Position numbers and translations under genes: made by a program
Notes under the pieces: generated by a model
Told to the model about the DNA's origin: nothing
The model's database searches: none
Seen by the model: only the letters and a program-made list of their open reading frames with translations
Shown: positions 47,291-58,477 of the stretch, in pieces
How the letters are laid out: the number at the start of each line of letters is the position of its first letter
Numbering within the stretch: the first letter of the stretch is position 1
Assembly (NCBI GenBank): GCA_001599975.1
Contig: BCIO01000003.1
Span: 1,240,001-1,304,000 of the forward strand
DNA from: Cystobasidiopsis lactophilus
Lineage: Eukaryota; Basidiomycota; Agaricostilbomycetes; Agaricostilbales; Chionosphaeraceae
Direction of reading: 5' to 3'
Length of the DNA stretch: 64,000 bases

Positions 47291-48138
47291 ATGTCGCTTG
47301 AAGCCGCCCTCCGCCGCAATGACGAGCCCAACTTCCTGCCAGGCTCAGAAACCGTCTTGTACACCAAGAAGACAGACGGTCCGCTGTTGATCAAGTCCAC
47401 CGCCAAGATCGAGATCAACCATGACGCCCAGTTGAAGCACTTGGACCTGGTCGTCTACTACGATGGCGATTGGTCCAAGGAGGAAGACGACAAGGCGACC
47501 ATGTCCGTTCTTCTCTTGATCGGTCTTCCTCTTTGTTGAGGCCGGCTAACGTAGCGACGCGGTTTCGACAGAACGTATGGGTTGAAGGAGGTCGAGGACG
47601 ACTTCTTGGCATTGGAGAATATCAAGAAGGTCGAGCTGAAGCCGGTGGAGAACGCCACCAGCGGCTGCAAAGAATGGGTCATCCGGCTCTACAGTGCGTC
47701 TTCTTGTCGTTTTGAAGGCTCGCGATATCGTCCGATGACTGATGGCGGGCCGAGCAGGCTACATTGGTGTGGATGGGTCGCACCTCTTTGACAACGAGCA
47801 CGCCTTGCGAAAGCTGGACGGCAAACACCACTGGCTTTGGGTCAAAGTCGAAGCGGTCGGCGAAAAGGCTGACTTCCTGTTTTCGATCAGTACGCCGCTT
47901 CCTCTGAGGCTTTGGTCAGAAGGCTTACTTAGGAAATCCAACAGTGCACTCCTCCAAAGATGGACCCAAAGCTCATCATGGCCACGTTCATCCGCACCAC
48001 AAAAAGGTGGAGAAGGCCAAGGCCGACAAGAACAAGCCCTCCGATCAGGTGGAGGACGCAGCCACCCAAACTCCAGAAAACGGGGCGACGGACAAGGCGG
48101 CCAAGGAGGACGAGGGAATCCCAGATGCTGGATGTTAA
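47291..48138 (+). CDS. protein of unknown function with His-rich C-terminus
   Basis: Unrecognised protein of about 230 residues. The ATG is at 47291 (MSLEAALRRNDEPNFLPG). Three introns join SKEEDDKATI to TYGLKEVEDDFLALENIKKV, then LKPVENATSGCKEWVIRLYS to YIGVDGSHLFDNEHALRKLD, then GEKADFLFSI to a tail. The middle part looks like a compact beta-rich domain with alternating hydrophobics. The tail is low-complexity: HHGHVHPHHKK followed by Lys/Ala/Glu-rich sequence ending at the TAA at 48136-48138. The His cluster could bind metal, which is an inference. No signal peptide or membrane helix. All introns are GT-AG and in frame, so the gene is likely real. Confidence 0.6.
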
Positions 48139-48163
48139 AGCCAATAGCTCGAACAACGACCAA

Positions 48164-49079
48164 TCAAGTCTTGCTGAAGCCAACGGGCTTGTGCCGTCTC
48201 GTGCCAAACTGAGCTTGAGAAGGCTTGAGGGACAGCTTGGCGTCTAGGTCGGCTCCTAGTGGGTCTGAACTAGACACATTGGCAGGTTCGAGATCATCAG
48301 AGGCGGAGACCATAGAATCGCGCTCCTGCTCCTCGTCGGAATCTGTGTCCATGGCGGTGGTTGTAGGACGCGCTTTCCAATCTTTGCGCAGTAGCGACAC
48401 TCCGTCTCCGTACTTTGCGTAGAGTTGGTTGAGACCGTGCAGCGGGAGGGCAAAGAAGAACTGTGAGGGCGCCACTAAGGTCAAAATGGGTCTTCGCGTT
48501 CACGATGAAAAGAAGGAAACCAGCCTGCTTCGGGTACTGATGCGCATCAATCAAGTGAAGGCGGCGCTTTTTAGGGTTCAGGAACAGGCGGTCGCAGGCG
48601 GTTTCAAAGCATCCAAACTGTGAGTGGGCCATGTCAGCCCGCATGATTTTGAGGCTGAGGCCCCGTCTGAGCGAAGACCCACGGTCTTTTCACCCTTTTC
48701 GACTCGGATCGCCACCAGAGGGTTGTGGCATTCATTCAAGTGCAAGTCCAGGAATCGGTCAGAGGGGAAGACCTTGAGGCAGCCAGCGTGCGAGCAAGTG
48801 AACGAGTGGTGGCTCTGATTGTGCGCCTCCCATTCAGACGGCGTGGCAAACTGGGCAGGCTGGGTAGAGCAGGTCGGGGGCAATGAGCAGGTGTAGAGTC
48901 TGAGGCAATAATTGCCACGCATGTCAGCTTTTCTCGGCCTCTTGTGCAAACAGAAATCATGCGCACCCGTTGCCAAGCGCAGCAGGGTGCTGCTCGTCCG
49001 AAGTCGCCGTGCGGTATGCTTTGCTGCTGGATTCGGCTTCCTCTTCGGTGTCTGAGGAGTCAGCCTTGGCCCGCTTCAT
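48164..49079 (-). CDS. C2H2 zinc-finger protein, ZNF511-like
   Basis: Probable nuclear zinc-finger protein. The ATG at 49079 (MKRAKADSSDTEEEAESSSK) gives an acidic N-terminus. An intron then leads to LYTCSLPPTCSTQPAQFATP, SEWEAHNQSHHSFTCSHAGC and FPSDRFLDLHLNECHNPLVA. Another exon has FGCFETACDRLFLNPKKRRL and HLIDAHQYPKQ. The pattern C..C...F....W..H...H, then FxCxxxxCxxxFPSDRFLDLHLxExH, and a third CFxxxCDRxFxNPKKRRLHLIDxHxYP finger is the ZNF511 family order. The C-terminus is acidic/Ser-rich (DTDSDEEQERDSMVSASDD) and ends GTRRHKPVGFSKT at 48164-48166. The stop lies only 25 bases from that of the convergent neighbour. Confidence 0.82.
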
Positions 49080-49684
49080 GGCTGCTCGTCAACAGGGAGA
49101 GAAGTGGCCATGCGTGGTGACATTTCACGTGCAAATTTCCTCTTTCCTCTCTCTTCTTTTTGTCTTTGGAGACAGACGATGATGTCGGGATCCTTTCAAT
49201 TAACTTTTGCGCTCTGATGCACTGGCCTTCGAGGATCGCCCACCGCGCTGGTTCCGTGACAATCGCAAACCAACGCACGCCCCCGTTTTGTGCGCTCCGA
49301 CTTGAGGATCTGCCTTGCCGCGACCAGGCAGCCTCAAGCTCAAGGCCAATAATCACGCCAAAGCGGTGACATGCCTTAATGCTCAAGGGACCCTGAAACG
49401 ACATCTTTAACGGCCGAGGAATGCAGGGATCGGGAGCAGACCATGCTCCCGCCCAACGGTCTCCGAAAAATAATGCTTGCCCTGCGGATTATGCGCGTCC
49501 AATACTCTTGTTCTGCTTCCTCCATCACCTCTCATTCGCATCAAAAGGTCTAAAAGCCCCAGTCTCTGACTACTCCCACTCTCCTTCACTCAGCCAAGCT
49601 TGGTTCACCACACTCTTTACTTCAGATTCTCTCTTTTAGATCTTTCATCAGCCTCTTCTACGCGTCCTTTCTTCCACGATAAAG
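49080..49684. promoter_or_regulatory. divergent intergenic region upstream of the CPL1-like gene
   Basis: About 600 bases between divergent ATGs. The 200 bases before the secreted-protein start are pyrimidine-rich (CT tracts around 49530-49670), as is common just upstream of highly expressed fungal genes. No specific site was recognised. Confidence 0.4.
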
Positions 49685-50884
49685 ATGCCTTCCCTCACCA
49701 CACTCGCTTCCCTTGCCGCGATCCTGCTTGCTGTCAGGCCCACCTTCGCGTCTGATTTGGGTGAGTCTGCTTCCCTGCCTCCTTGGCTTTGGCACATGGC
49801 GAGCATCACAGCTGACGCGTTCCATGTGCCCGCAGACATCTCTCCCCGTGCCCTTGACCTGACCGACTCTGTCTTCGGCCGCGCCGAGTTGGCCAAGCGT
49901 CGTCCCAACCACGCCAACGCCTATGGCTACCCTCACAACCAGGGTCCTCACAAGGGCACCGGCAAGATGACCCCTGGTGGCTACAAGGATCCCAACCCGC
50001 CCAACCACGGCTCCAAGTGCACTCGCGGTTGGTTCCACTTCCTCTCGCGTCGGGCCGAGCTACCCACTCATTTGACGCGTCTTCCAGACTCGCAATGCCA
50101 CACCAAGATCTCTTTGGCTGCGGCTCAGTGCCAGAGCGGCTCTTGCGGTTTCCGTGCGTCCTTCCAATCTGTTCACACCGCAATCGTGCCGGTTGCTCAC
50201 GCGTTGGAATCGCAGGCTGCCTCGGTGACACCAAGAAGCACGGCGCGTCGTGCGTTGGCAACTACAAGGAGCCTACTTGCAAGAACGGTGAGCCTCGCAG
50301 TGCCCTTTTGATTATCGGAGCCCTTGCTCAATCCCACGCACCTCAGACTGGAACTGCCCCCGCACCAAGATTGCGAACGCGTACTCCGTCTGCTCTGACA
50401 AGCTCTGCACCTTCGCCTGCAAGAAGGGCTACACCGCGTCCGGCAACAGCTGCGTCAAGTCCGCCACCCAGTGCAACGCTCACAACAAGTGCAAGCCGGT
50501 CGAGCACGGCTCCAACACCTGCGTCCACAACAAGTGCACTCCTCAATGCGAGACCTACCTCGGCTACGAGCTCTACACCAACGCTGACGAGTCCATCTAC
50601 CGCTGCATCAACACCAACACTGACGTCGACAACTGCGGCACTGTACGTTGTCATTTCTTAGTCGCAAAGCCCTCTTGTCTGACGCGTTCAACAGGTTGGC
50701 AAAGTTTGCCCCGATGGCTACAACCACCACGGCCGCCCCACTTGCACCAAGGGCGTTTGCGGTTTGGGTGAGCCCGACTTTCCTTCTTCGTTGCCACCAG
50801 AGGCGCGTTCTGACTTTTTGCTCAGACTGCCGCGGCTGGAGGCACACTGGCCGTCGTCATGGCCTTCCTTACTGCCACAACTAA
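49685..50884 (+). CDS. secreted cysteine-rich protein, CPL1-like
   Basis: Extracellular or wall-associated protein. The ATG at 49685 starts a signal peptide (MPSLTTLASLAAILLAVR) followed by PTFASDLD. Downstream of a Lys-Arg site (AELAKRRPNHANAYGYPHN) come His/Gly/Pro-rich repeats and then a long Cys-rich region: KKHGASCVGNYKEPTCKN, AYSVCSDKLCTFACKKGYTA, QCNAHNKCKPVEHGSNTC, NKCTPQCETYLGYELYTN, DVDNCGTVGKVCPDGYNHHG and PTCTKGVCGL. The CxNCGxxGxxCP...G.PxCxxGxC...C pattern matches the CPL1-like domain of basidiomycetes. A final splice gives DCRGWRHTGRRHGLPYCHN and the TAA at 50882-50884. The KR site could be cut by a Kex2-type protease. The function in this fungus is unknown. Confidence 0.72.
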
Positions 50885-51157
50885 GGCATCGGTCGTTCAC
50901 ACTTCTCGGTGTCTCTCGCATCATCTTCCCCTCCGGTCCCCGAGGATGGGCACTTTGAGAGTGTCGACTCGGCATCAAAAGTGGCCTTTGGGTCTCGCTC
51001 TCCGTTCGTACTTCGCAGTAACCTGGGTCTTATCCTTATTTAGAATTCACATACAAATGTAACGCCTCTCGCACGCAAACCAAGGGTTGTCCCGTTTCTT
51101 GTTCCGCGCCCGCCAATACTGAGTTGCTCGACCTTGAGCCTTAGCCTCCCACTCTCT

Positions 51158-51169
51158 ATGAATGGCTGA
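51158..51169 (+). promoter_or_regulatory. minimal upstream ORF overlapping the DPAP start codon
   Basis: The bases ATGAATGGCTGA contain a three-codon frame (Met-Asn-Gly-stop) whose ATG at 51158 lies four bases before the dipeptidyl-aminopeptidase ATG at 51162. The two frames overlap, so ribosomes starting at the first ATG would terminate just inside the main gene. Whether the first ATG is transcribed and used depends on the mRNA 5' end. Confidence 0.5.
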
Positions 51170-54100
51170 ACTTGACGAAGAGAAGGGTCTCCTTCAAGAC
51201 CAGCCGCTGGCTGAGAAAGCGGCTGCCTTCGCGGACGATTCGGCCTCGGAAGCAGATGGCAGCATTAACGAGTCGCGTGCCCTCAGCTTCCGCCTACCTT
51301 ATCCTTCCTACAGCCGCTTTCAAGAGTACATCGAGAGCCTCAACGGAGAGGACGATGAAAGCAGCCGAGCCTCCTCGTTCGACGAAAAGGCATTGCCGCA
51401 ACAAGATGGCCCGGGCTTGCAAGTTGGTCGGCGGACGATGCACAGCTCCTTCTGGCTGCGCTTCCTCTCTCGACATGCATGGCTAGTGCCGATATTGATG
51501 CTTTTGGCTGTCGGAATCTTTCTTGGGGCCTTCTTTGTTGGGCACGGGCAACTGGCAGCGACGAGCGCCTTCTCAGGGCGGCTTTTGCAAAGCGTCCAGA
51601 TGGATCACGTCTTCAAGTAAGCTCTCTTGGTCTTTTGAGCTATTAAACAAAAGCTCAACCGGCGCCCAAAGTGGCACTTTCACCGTCGAATCGCAATCAC
51701 TCAGCTGGCTCGCGGAAGCTGGGGACGGCATCTACTCGACTCGCGCCGAGGACTTCTCGATCGACCTGCACGACATTGCGGCCAATACTACTAAGAGGCT
51801 GGCGACCGGGAAGGACATGTTCAGCGAGGCCGGCATCCAGCTTTTCTGGTCCAGCTTTGCCGTGTCATCAGACCTCAAATACGTTCTCTTGGCCACCGAG
51901 AAGACCAAGCAGTGGCGATGGTCTAGCCACTCCAACTTTTACGTGCACGAAGCGGGGACCGTGTTGACCATACCGCTGGTCCAAGGCAAGCATGAGCTGC
52001 CCGCCACCTCCATCGCCAAATGGGCACCTCAAGGACACGCCATCGCTTACGTCCATAACAACGACCTCTTCATCCTCGAAACACCGTCAGCGTCCACCGC
52101 GCCAATTCGCCTGACTGACACAGGCTCCGAGACAATCATGAATGGGGTGCCCGAGTGAGCTTTTTGTGGATTTGATCAGCTGAGGCGCAACTAAAGGCTA
52201 GCATTAGCTGGGTGTACGAAGAAGAAGTGTTTGGGACCGATTCGGCCATTTGGTGGGGCCCTGACTCGTCGAAGTTGGCGTACATCGTTTTCGATGAAAC
52301 TTCAGTCCCCGAATACACCATTCCAGTCTACAATCCCAACCTTTTCTTGGCTGGTGGCGAACTGCCCTACCCTGGGAACAAGACAATGCGTTACCCGAAG
52401 CCTGGCTTCCCCAACCCGACTTTTACGCTGCGCGTGTTCGACTTGGCCACATACCGCGACTTTCCTGTCCGCCCCAGTTCAGACCCTGACTCCGACGAGG
52501 AGATCATCCGCCGATCGTCTGCTACATTCGATCTTCATTTCCCCGCGCCCTACGAAGAGGCCATCATCACCGAGGTGGCGTGGATCAGCGCAACCGAGCT
52601 TGTGCGCCTTTCATTACACACTCTTTATCCGTTTCTCAAGGTCGCTTAATCGTGAGAACTTCTAGGTCGCAAAGCAATCTAACCGAGCATCCACCAAGAT
52701 CAAGACGGTCTATTTCGATTTGGGGCGCTTGTCAGCTACATCAAGCGCGGGCCTCACTGGAGTCACCACGTTTGAGAAAGACTACGAGTCCATCGATAGC
52801 GGCTGGATTAGACCGGTTTGTCAAGTTTGGCTGAAGGCATTGCCGGAGCTGACTTCTTTCCTTCGACGGCAGACTCAAAGAATCAAGGCCATCCGATTGT
52901 CTTCCCGTGACATTCTTCCGAGCACTCTTAGTCGACTACCAACCGGGTACTTGGACGTTGTGCCGGACCCTGCTGGGTTTCGCCATCTAGCCTTCTTCCC
53001 TCGCCCAGATTCGGCATCCCCTGTCTTTCTGACGTCCGGCGATTGGGAGGTCACCGGGGGGACCCAGTGCGTTGATATTGAGCGCCAGCGGATGTGAGAT
53101 ACCTTTGATCATTCTATCGGCCTCTGGGGCTGAGATTTATTAATGCAGATGGTTCCTCGCTGCCTCGCCGTCGACAGAGCGACATCTGTACTCTGTGCCA
53201 CTCCCTAACGAAGATGCGGTCACCCAGACGTTCACTTTGTCTCGGCACACCGTCAACGAGAGCACCTACGCATCTGTTTCCTTCAGCCCCGAGTGCCGCT
53301 TTTATCTCTATTCGTCCTTGGGACCTGGCGTCCCTTGGCAGACCTTGGTGGATGCTACGGGCGAGAGTATGTCAGCACTACGATTCACTTTTTCTTTGGC
53401 TGACCTTAAGTTTCAGGACCGGCGGAGCACCTCACCTCTAACCAACACCTTAAAGACAAGCTATCGCGTCTAAAACTTCCGACGCAGCGCGTCTACGAAC
53501 TGGATATAGGATCTTACAGTGCGTCTTCTTGAGTGCCTAGATAAGATATTAAGCACAAATAACGCGAGTTGTACAGAGGTGAATGTGATGGAGTTCAGGC
53601 CGCCATCGTTTGACGAATCGGGCCGAGTCAAATATCCTGTGCTATTTCGTCCTTATGGCGGCCCCGGTAGCCAAACAGCAGATACTCGGTGGCAGCAAGG
53701 CTGGAACAGCCATCTCACGGCCACACTCGGCTACATTGTGGTCTCAGTGGATGGGCGGTAAGTGATGCGAGTCGCTTCGCCTCATTTTGACTCACCGTTG
53801 CTTTCCAGGGGAACTGGGTACAAAGGACGCCACTTTCGCATGGGAGTCCGGAACAACCTCGGCGAACAGGAGCGCGAGGATCAAATTCTGGCCGCAACGT
53901 GAGCTGACTATCTCTGCACACGCTCCCCGAAGGCTGACCAAGGTGTTGCACAGACACTACGCTGGGCTTCCATACGTTGATGCTTCCAAGATTGGCATCT
54001 TTGGCTGGAGCTAGTGCGTTCCTTTCTGCCTTAGAAAGTTGTGATCGGAACTCAATGATGTGCAGCGGCGGATATCTGACCTCGAAAGTACTGGAGGCTA

Positions 54101-54616
54101 ACTCTGGTGTCTTCTCGTTGGGCATGGCAGTCGCACCCGTCACAAACTGGCAGTAAGGAATTCCGTCCTCGCACAGGGTCGCTGCTAGACTCAGAGGAAC
54201 TCTCAGATTCTACGACTCTATCTACACCGAGCGCTATATGGGCACCTATGACTCCAACAAGGCTGGCTATGCAAAATCGGCTGTGGTGAACATGACCGGG
54301 TTCCACAACACCAGCTTCTTTCTAGCTGCTGTAGGTCTCGCGCCAAAGCTCTCCTTCAAAACGTGGATTGATCTGTGATGCTGCACAGGGCTCGGCGGAT
54401 GACAATGTCCACCTCTTGAACACCATGGAGCTTCTGGACCGACTGACCTTCGCCCAAGTGCGCGGCTTCCGCTTCCGGCTCTTCACAGATTCGGACCACT
54501 CAGTGTCCACGCGCGGGGCCTACCGGGAACTCTTCGAGGAAATGACGGCCTTCCTCAAGGAGCACTGGAGCCATGAGACTGTCAAGAAGCAAGAGCGCGT
54601 CGACAAGATCTCGTAA
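51162..54616 (+). CDS. type II membrane dipeptidyl aminopeptidase (DPP4/DPAP family, S9B)
   Basis: Serine peptidase that removes X-Pro/X-Ala dipeptides from N-termini in the vacuole or Golgi. The ATG is at 51162 ([19 protein letters not shown]). A cytosolic tail of about 105 residues precedes the single membrane anchor [20 protein letters not shown]. The beta-propeller follows ([60 protein letters not shown], with the glutamates that bind the substrate N-terminus in VYEEE). The hydrolase domain has [26 protein letters not shown] (nucleophile Ser), [12 protein letters not shown] (Asp) and [10 protein letters not shown] (His). GWSYGG forms across an intron. The stop is TAA at 54614-54616. About a dozen introns. 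STE13-like and DAP2-like members cannot be told apart here. Confidence 0.9.
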
Positions 54617-54710
54617 AGGGGAGGCAGGCGAAGGAGTCAAAACGATGCATCATACATGACCGACGGACTCTAAAATTGTACACGGATAGCGAATGCGAAA
54701 AACATGAGCG

Positions 54711-56493
54711 CTAAGCTCGACCTTCAACCTTGGCCACGGCTGCGGCAAAGCGCTGCCGCCCGATGCTCAGCTTCTTGACGTCCTGTTGCTCCTTCTTATC
54801 CGAAACGGCGGGACGGGAGGTTGGCTGGTTGACCTTATTGCCCAGCACGGCCGGCTTGCGCGCTCGGACTTGGACGTTGGGTGGCAAAGCCACGTCGGTG
54901 AAGCGGCCCGTTTCAGCTGGCGAGTCCTGCAGCACTTGCGCTAGGGTGGATGCCATCCGGGAGGGTGCTGGGACTGGAGCGGCCGGTTTGGAAGCCGGCG
55001 CTGGCTTGGGTTTGGTAGTGGCGGTGGCGAGGGCTGGGCGCTCGACCGGCTTGGGTGCCTCTTTGGGCTGGGTGAACTCGATGGGCACCATCTTCTCGAA
55101 CGCGGCGGCTCGTTGAGATGGTGCGGGCGGCGTTGCAATGCTGTCGAGCTCCTGGGCCATCTGGAGGGCGTCCCACGAGGCCTTTTCTCTTGCCAACTTG
55201 AGCTTCTCAGCCTGAACCAAAAAAAGGATTCAGCCCTCTCTTACAGGGGGAGAAGAAAGAAGGCGCGCGCGAGATCTTTCATCGGCTGCCTTTGAGGAAA
55301 GCATCACACACCGCCAAGGCCTCCTCCTGCCGCCTGAAGGTCGCGTGCGAGTCTTCCAGCAGCTTGCGTTCTTTGGCGAGTTGCTTGAGCTCCTTTTTCC
55401 GCGCCTTGTCTTCTTCGCTTCTGCAAGTCATCACAAACATATAAGCTCGAGAATAAGGGAGCTAAAGGGAGAGGGCACTTGCTGCTTCTGGGTCAAGGCC
55501 GCTTGCAGCTTTGCAATCTCCTTCTCTTGCGTTGAATTGGCCGACTTGAGTTGGGCGATTTGCGACTCAAAGTTGGCCGAGACCTCCTTCCAGAACGCGC
55601 GCTCGGTATCGAGCTTGTCGGTGGCCTCGGTCAGCTGAGCCTCTGTAGCGTGGTGATCGTCACTGAGGGATGCGAGCCGCTGCTCTAGCTGGGTAGATAG
55701 ACTGCCTAAGAAGGATTCGAGCTCTTCTGCTTGTAGCGTCAAATGCGGTTCTGGGTGTAGGTCGGCCTGCGAGAGCGCCTTCCCGTCAGTGTTTACTTCG
55801 CGGAGAGGGAAGGGTTGAACGCACATCTTGGACGATCTGGGATAGCGAGATCGGTTCCACGCCGACCGCCTCGATGCAGTGCTGGCTCTGGCCTATCATC
55901 TTGCCCAACACCAGCCTGAAGCTCTCGTTCTCGTTGACCAAGTTCTGGCGGACCTCCTCCAGATCCCTGAGCGCCTCCTCCAGCAGTGCCCGCTGCCCGT
56001 CGTCCGCCGCCTGCTTCTTCCGGATGGCTTGGGCGATGAAGGCCCGGCCATTGGCCACGGGCGCCGTCGACGCTGAGGCCGAAGCGAACTTGGCGAGCAT
56101 GTCGGCCATCTCTCGCTCCTTGCGCTTCTTCTCCTGCTCCGACGTCGACTTGACGTACTGCAGCGCCAGTTTAGACTTGTGCAGGTCCTCCTTGGTCATG
56201 CCGTGCGCCCGCTTCTCGGCTTCCAAAGTGGAGATGGCTTGTGTTTTGGCGTTGAGGGCGAACTCGCGCTCTTTGGCCGAGCTGGCAGCCGCCGCCTTGG
56301 CTTTATCCGCCTCCTTCTGGGTGCGCTCCAGGTCGTACAGCAGCGACGAGTGGTGCGTGGACACGGCGGATTGATGGGCGAGCGCCATGGAGATGGCCTG
56401 GGTGAGCTTCTTCAAGGCAGCCGCTGGGTCTTTCGAGCTGATGGGCTCGTGCAGGAAGCCCTGGGCCATCAGCTGGGCGTTGATGGCGTCCAT
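54711..56493 (-). CDS. coiled-coil protein, ADIP/SSX2IP (Msd1-like)
   Basis: Probable microtubule-organising-centre anchor. The start is the ATG at 56493 (MDAINAQLMAQGFLHEPISS), the conserved N-terminus of the ADIP family. A long coiled coil follows, with ALKKLTQAISMALAHQSAVS, LLYDLERTQKEADKAKAAA, KEREFALNAKTQAISTLEAE, LLEEALRDLEEVRQNLVNEN and IEAVGVEPISLSQIVQD. Joined exons then give SLSTQLEQRLASLSDDHHA, ATDKLDTERAFWKEVSANFE and KLLEDSHATFRRQEEALA. The C-terminal part is Pro/Ala-rich and probably disordered. It ends SIGRQRFAAAVAKVEGRA at 54711-54713. In fission yeast the family member Msd1 anchors minus ends at spindle poles; the same role here is inferred from family only. Confidence 0.75.
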
Positions 56494-56657
56494 CCTGGGC
56501 ACTGTAGCGAGCAGCTGGCGGGTGGAAAGAAGGGCAGGCTCCCCTCAAAAAAAGAAAACAATGGCCCAAACGCTGCTTGTGGTGGCTTGTGTGTCAAGAT
56601 CCCTTCGAATTACAATGCAAATGATAATAGAAACGCGTGGTATCATGAGAGGTCAGT

Positions 56658-57528
56658 TTACGTGGGTTGCTGTTCGGCAAAAGTCAGCGTGAAGCGCTGC
56701 GGTGGTGGAAGGGGGCTCACGATGTGGACGGCGAGGGCGGAAGCTGAAGACGACAGTGTCAGTGCACTACTCACAAGAGCCAGTGCTTCATACCTTCAGC
56801 ATGCATGACGATCTGAGCCCTTGATGAGGACCGAACCAAGCAATGAGCGAGGGAAGCGAAAACGCACCTGATCAGCCGCCACCGATGTTTGCCGCATTTC
56901 GATCTTGACATTCAGCATCTGTGCTCTGACGCTCAGGATCGACCCAATGAATGGAATGAGGTGGACCGCCAAACGCACCGCAGTAGCTCCCATTCCTCTA
57001 GCCTTTTGCTGTAATCTGGAGACGACGTGCTCCCGCATTGAAGCGGCCGCTTCGGCACTGAGCGGCTGGTCGTTGGTGCGGGGTCTGGTGCAAAAAATCA
57101 GCGCGTAAGAAGAGGAGAGGGGTTGGCAGGACGAACGGGCTGTCGAAGCCGGCGAAGACTGGTGTGGCCCAAGGTAAGCGGCAATAAGGTCGGTTCGGCG
57201 GAAGAGGCTCACCAGGGCCAATAATGTCTGAGCGATCCAAGGATCAGAAAAGAGCCAAAGCAGAGGAGGAACGCCACTCACACCGGACGAAGAAGCCAAC
57301 AAACTCGTCAGTCTCACCTGTTCGTTTCCAATCAGCCCAAAAATGTCGAGGTGTGGCAGAAGTACAACGTACTGTAAGGCATCATGACCCCTTGAAAGCC
57401 ACTCTTGTACGGGTTCTCTGGGCAAAGTGGGCACCGGCGTGAACAAAGGTGGCGCTCGCAGGGCGGAAGCATCACTCACTGGGGAAAATCTGGAGGCGGC
57501 CACTCTTCAGCCAATTACTGATAGCCAT
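56658..57528 (-). CDS. tandem YbjQ-like family, copy A
   Basis: Small protein (about 155 residues) of the tandem quartet at 56.6-62.2 kb. The ATG at 57528 gives MAISNWLKSGRLQIFP, then a splice gives KNPYKSGFQGVMMPYS and ETDEFVGFFVRY. A 15-nt exon at 57213-57227 contributes IIGP, then come VFAGFDSPPRTNDQPLSAE and VVSRLQQKARGMGATA. Two more exons give MLNVKIEMRQTSVAADQ, then IVMHAEASALAVHIV and a tail ending FAEQQPT at the TAA at 56658-56660. The [LI]xxKAxxxGxxAxxxxxxE and [MI]xAxAxAVHI pattern resembles the YbjQ/UPF0145 fold, a pentameric family of unknown function. The resemblance is judged by eye. Seven or eight introns, unusually many for this length. Confidence 0.6.
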
Positions 57529-58477
57529 TTTTGAGTGTGTCTTACTCTGTCAGGAAACTCCGAGGGGCCTGCGCGGGCACATCAAAGACGTTCACACGGA
57601 ACGAAGGACGTATGCTACGCACTGATCAGCCGCAAGGCCGTCGCAGAGTGACGCCCGGTGCTCATAGTGCTCTTGATGCTAGTAGAGAGTGGCAGGAAGG
57701 GATACAGAGGAGAACGTGGGCCAAGGAGAAAAGGTTGCTGCAGTTGCTCTGGTCTTTGTCGGTTTCAGTGCGATAACGATAAGGAGAGCTTGGTGGAGGA
57801 AGAGAGGGCTTGGGACGGAACGACGAAGGTCAAGAATGCACAAAAGCAGCCTAGTCGACTTCATCGACACCGGAAAGCTGGATCTCCGTGAGGCGCTGAA
57901 TTGCTGAGCCGTGTTCACATCATAGGTCGAACGCCGGCAACCTCGCCTCTTTTTCCAATGACCCTTGACTGGGTGTACAAGAGGGCGTCAATCGAGCAGC
58001 GCGGGACAGAAGCACAGGTAGCAGCAGGCACAGCTGAAGGTGGGCAGGTGCAGAACTTGAAAGAGAGGGACATGGCATCGCCGCTTGGGCAGTCAGGCTA
58101 GAGGAACAAAGCATCCGACAGGTGTGTTTTGATTTCTGGATTCAGATAAGGGTGCATTGGTCTTGAAAGGGGTTCACGATGCGAGAAACGGGCAGCGGGC
58201 AGTCCAGACGACTGAGACGAGGCATAGACCGGGGCCGCTGGGAAAGCGCAGGTCGACGCCCCACAGGTCTACAGCATTCCGCCTCTAGTCTGATGGATGG
58301 TTCTCAACACGGAACCGACCAAAATAGGGCCACTCCATAGGACGAGTGGAGAAGAGAGTCGCACATCGCTTGGCAGGCTGTCAGCGCGAGTGGTCTCCTG
58401 GTACGTCTAGTGGTACCCTGCAGCTGTACATTCCACGCATTTTACATAATCTCTTCTAACAAGAATGCGAGGGCGCG
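57529..58477. other. spacer between copy A and the relic
   Basis: About 950 bases without a supported gene. Frames occur on both strands (for example minus 57679-57918) but do not match the quartet blocks or any family I know. It includes the promoter of copy A. Confidence 0.35.
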
